Below are positions 61,901 to 64,000 of a stretch of DNA of 64,000 nucleotides, in pieces. Under the pieces are notes generated by a model. That model was not told the DNA's origin. It worked only from the letters and a program-made list of their open reading frames with translations, and made no database searches. This DNA is from Lycorma delicatula (taxonomy: Eukaryota > Arthropoda > Insecta > Hemiptera > Fulgoridae). The stretch is from positions 127,084,324-127,148,323 of the forward strand of contig NC_134460.1 in the NCBI RefSeq assembly GCF_047948215.1, written 5' to 3'. The position numbers and the translations under genes are program-made. Positions within the stretch are counted from its first letter, which is position 1. Every line of letters starts with the position of its first letter.

Positions 61901-63349
61901 TAGTTATCTTATCAATACTTTTTCTTTTCATCGGTGGCATTTCGATAGGTTGAAGGGTACAGTCAAAAGTTTCAATGCAAAATTTCCAAAATTATTAATT
62001 TTCCAATGCCCTTTTTCCAAGATTAATATTTCCAATATTATTTTTCTTCGTCAAATTGTCCTGCAATTCGAAAATAATTTTTTTCAATAATCATCGATTT
62101 TTGTAGCAACGACTTTATTTTCTTGCTATATTTTTGTAAATTTAATCGCTAAATTTGAAGTTGATTAGAGGCCGCTGAGGGAGTAAAAACGGGGGTGAAA
62201 GTAGTTTATTCAAAAGTAATGAAAATAACAATTTTCCTCTTTTTTGAAACTGTTAGCGTGCAAAATTTCAATACGATCAGAATAAAACTGTAAATCTGTA
62301 AAAGGCAAAGGGACAAACAAAGAATTTTTTTTTATATTGTCGCGTGTTCACAGTTCGACAACAAAATTGAGAGACCACAAAGCGGACAAATTTTTTACAA
62401 ATACAATTTATTACCCTATAGGCATATTAACAGAATAAATAATAAAACTAATAATGACAATAACAAAAATAACAACGACGACGGCATAAAAGAACTACCC
62501 TATACTTTATGAATGAATGAATATAATACTGTCAATTTCTTTACTGTTTACCAAAAATTCCCCGAACAACCTCTTGTATTCACCCACTGTTCACAATGGT
62601 ATACTCGTGACGTTCTCTTCACTCATAGTTACCACACGCTTATTGAAATCGCTGTCATCACTAATGCGCCGAACACGGTCTCGCAGAAGTACTGACTGTT
62701 TTCGCTTATCACGACTGCGCCGAACACGGCCTCGCCAAACTACTGACTCTATCCGCCGGTTCCCGTCAGTATTTACACTTCCTGGCTTGCAGAATCAGTA
62801 ATCGACTCGTCCTTTTAATTGTTGAAGCGTACTAACTTCCACTGTTCGCGCATTTACGTTTTCGTATAACTTCTTATTCCGGTCCGGTAAGCCTTCTGGT
62901 CTAACAACAGCGTTTGGAGGTGCCATTGTCTGTATTATAATGAAAAAATTTTTAAACCAACCTGTTTGCGAAAAGAATCCATATTATTTCCTTCTGGATT
63001 CTTCTTTTCATTATTATTTCTTCTTAATTGAAAGAAACCCGTTATACTGGTCCTGTTACAAAATATATACACGATGTTTCTAAAATGGTGGGTTGGCTAT
63101 ACTTTTTCGGATCCTACTTGTAAAAGTAAACAAAAAATATCCTTAGAAAAAATGACAATTTCTCCTTCGTTCTCCCACTGTCCGCCATTTTGTTATTTTT
63201 ATATAAAAATTTATATCTCAAGTTCGGATAGAGGAATCACATTAATATTTAACACCGTACGTGTGTGTGTGTGCGCGCGCGCGCGTGTGTGTATATATAT
63301 ATATAGTGTATAATAATATATTATGCATATGTATATATAATATATAGGG

Positions 63350-63380
<31 letters not shown>

Positions 63381-64000
63381 AATACATAGAGATACAAGTG
63401 CATTTTTTGTTACTATTCCTATCGTCAGTGTTGATCTCTTGTATTCATTTTAATTTTTTGCATCGATTTTCATTAATAATTTATATCTAGTGATTGTAAT
63501 ATTTTAAAAGTGTAGTTAGTTATACACTTTTATTCTTTAAAATGATTTTTAATTATTTATTGTGGACATTTAAAAACTTATACATCAATATATCTTCAAT
63601 ATGTTACAAATAATTGGATGTAACAGAGCTGAAAACTAAAGTTGAGATACCTTAAGAAAAAAATAACTAAGAAAACATAAAGGTGAAATTAGGAATCAAT
63701 TTTTTTTTCAACGACGAACAGTTCGTTATTGAATTCAATATGTATGAGTGTATATGTGTGAACTATTTTTTGTCTCGGATCTTGATTTTGATTTCGGATT
63801 TGAATTAAGCATCGTTAGATTACAAAAATACATGAATGGCCGCGATCGGCCGTCGGGTTCACTCCAAAATGGCTACCAACATTAAATTTTTGTTATCATT
63901 ACGCAATAACGGTGTAAGTTATGGAGTTGGTCCAAACGCACTAATGTACGGTTTACTAAAATGGTTAAAATATGTAAATACCAGCTTTTTAAATCAAGTA
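61900..64000. other. Right-end non-coding region
   Basis: Contains repeat-style sequence (62150-62340), a two-unit imperfect repeat of about 52 bp at 62656-62760 (shared GCGCCGAACACGG-CTCGC and TACTGACT), and compound microsatellites near 63259-63374. Open frames at 62513-62801 overlap the repeat and have no known domain. No gene is supported. Confidence 0.45.
63259..63374. repeat. Compound GT/GC/GT/AT microsatellite
   Basis: A GT run, a GC run, a GT run and an AT run at 63259-63305, then another AT run at 63350-63374. The alternating purine-pyrimidine order is a candidate for Z-form DNA. Confidence 0.9.

Noticed and set aside
62513..62801. Two overlapping open frames, one Arg/Ser/Thr-rich
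   Set aside because: The Arg-rich part comes from the two-unit DNA repeat at 62656-62760, so it is not independent evidence of coding.

Overview
The window is AT-rich eukaryotic DNA, most likely from an insect. The evidence is a C2H2 zinc-finger gene with a GT-AG intron, relics of several Tc1/mariner lineages, RTE-type and jockey-type LINEs, a Helitron, a piggyBac remnant, two families of tRNA-derived SINEs and many microsatellites. A hemipteran is my best guess from the mix of repeats, but nothing here proves the order. No bacterial operons, CRISPR arrays or viral genomes are visible.

Layout. From 1 to about 9.1 kb lies the only convincing host gene: a two-exon, plus-strand zinc-finger protein of 427 residues (exons 1623-1906 and 7736-8735). 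Its 5.8 kb intron carries two decayed transposons, at about 3.47-4.76 kb and 5.80-6.99 kb. From 9 to 23 kb there is AT-rich non-coding DNA with an old LINE tail, a broken mariner carrying a nested insertion, and a SINE. From 23 to 31 kb there are two nearly identical 1.5 kb repeat copies (23245-24751 and 28263-29737), the first flanked by a 69 bp perfect direct repeat, plus an RTE LINE tail and a piggyBac relic. From 31 to 37 kb there is a decayed element with clear terminal inverted repeats and a TA duplication, a large foldback, and an RTE LINE inserted into a jockey-like LINE. From 41 to 57 kb there are six copies or fragments of one TIR-bearing repeat family, tRNA-Glu-like SINEs and a third mariner-like relic. 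From 57.9 to 62 kb there is a LINE remnant with a gag but no polymerase, a 200 bp CA repeat, and a decayed Helitron helicase whose downstream region is tandemly duplicated. The rest is unclassified AT-rich DNA.

Only the zinc-finger protein looks like a functional gene. It would act in the nucleus as a sequence-specific nucleic-acid-binding protein. All transposase, reverse transcriptase and helicase sequences seen are interrupted by stops or frameshifts. I found no convincing new biological system. The most unusual signals are the 69 bp direct repeat around a young 1.5 kb insertion, the ORF1-only LINE, the nested insertion in the 15.7 kb mariner, the foldbacks, and the 216 bp exact tandem copy at the Helitron end. 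All comparisons were made by eye within the window.
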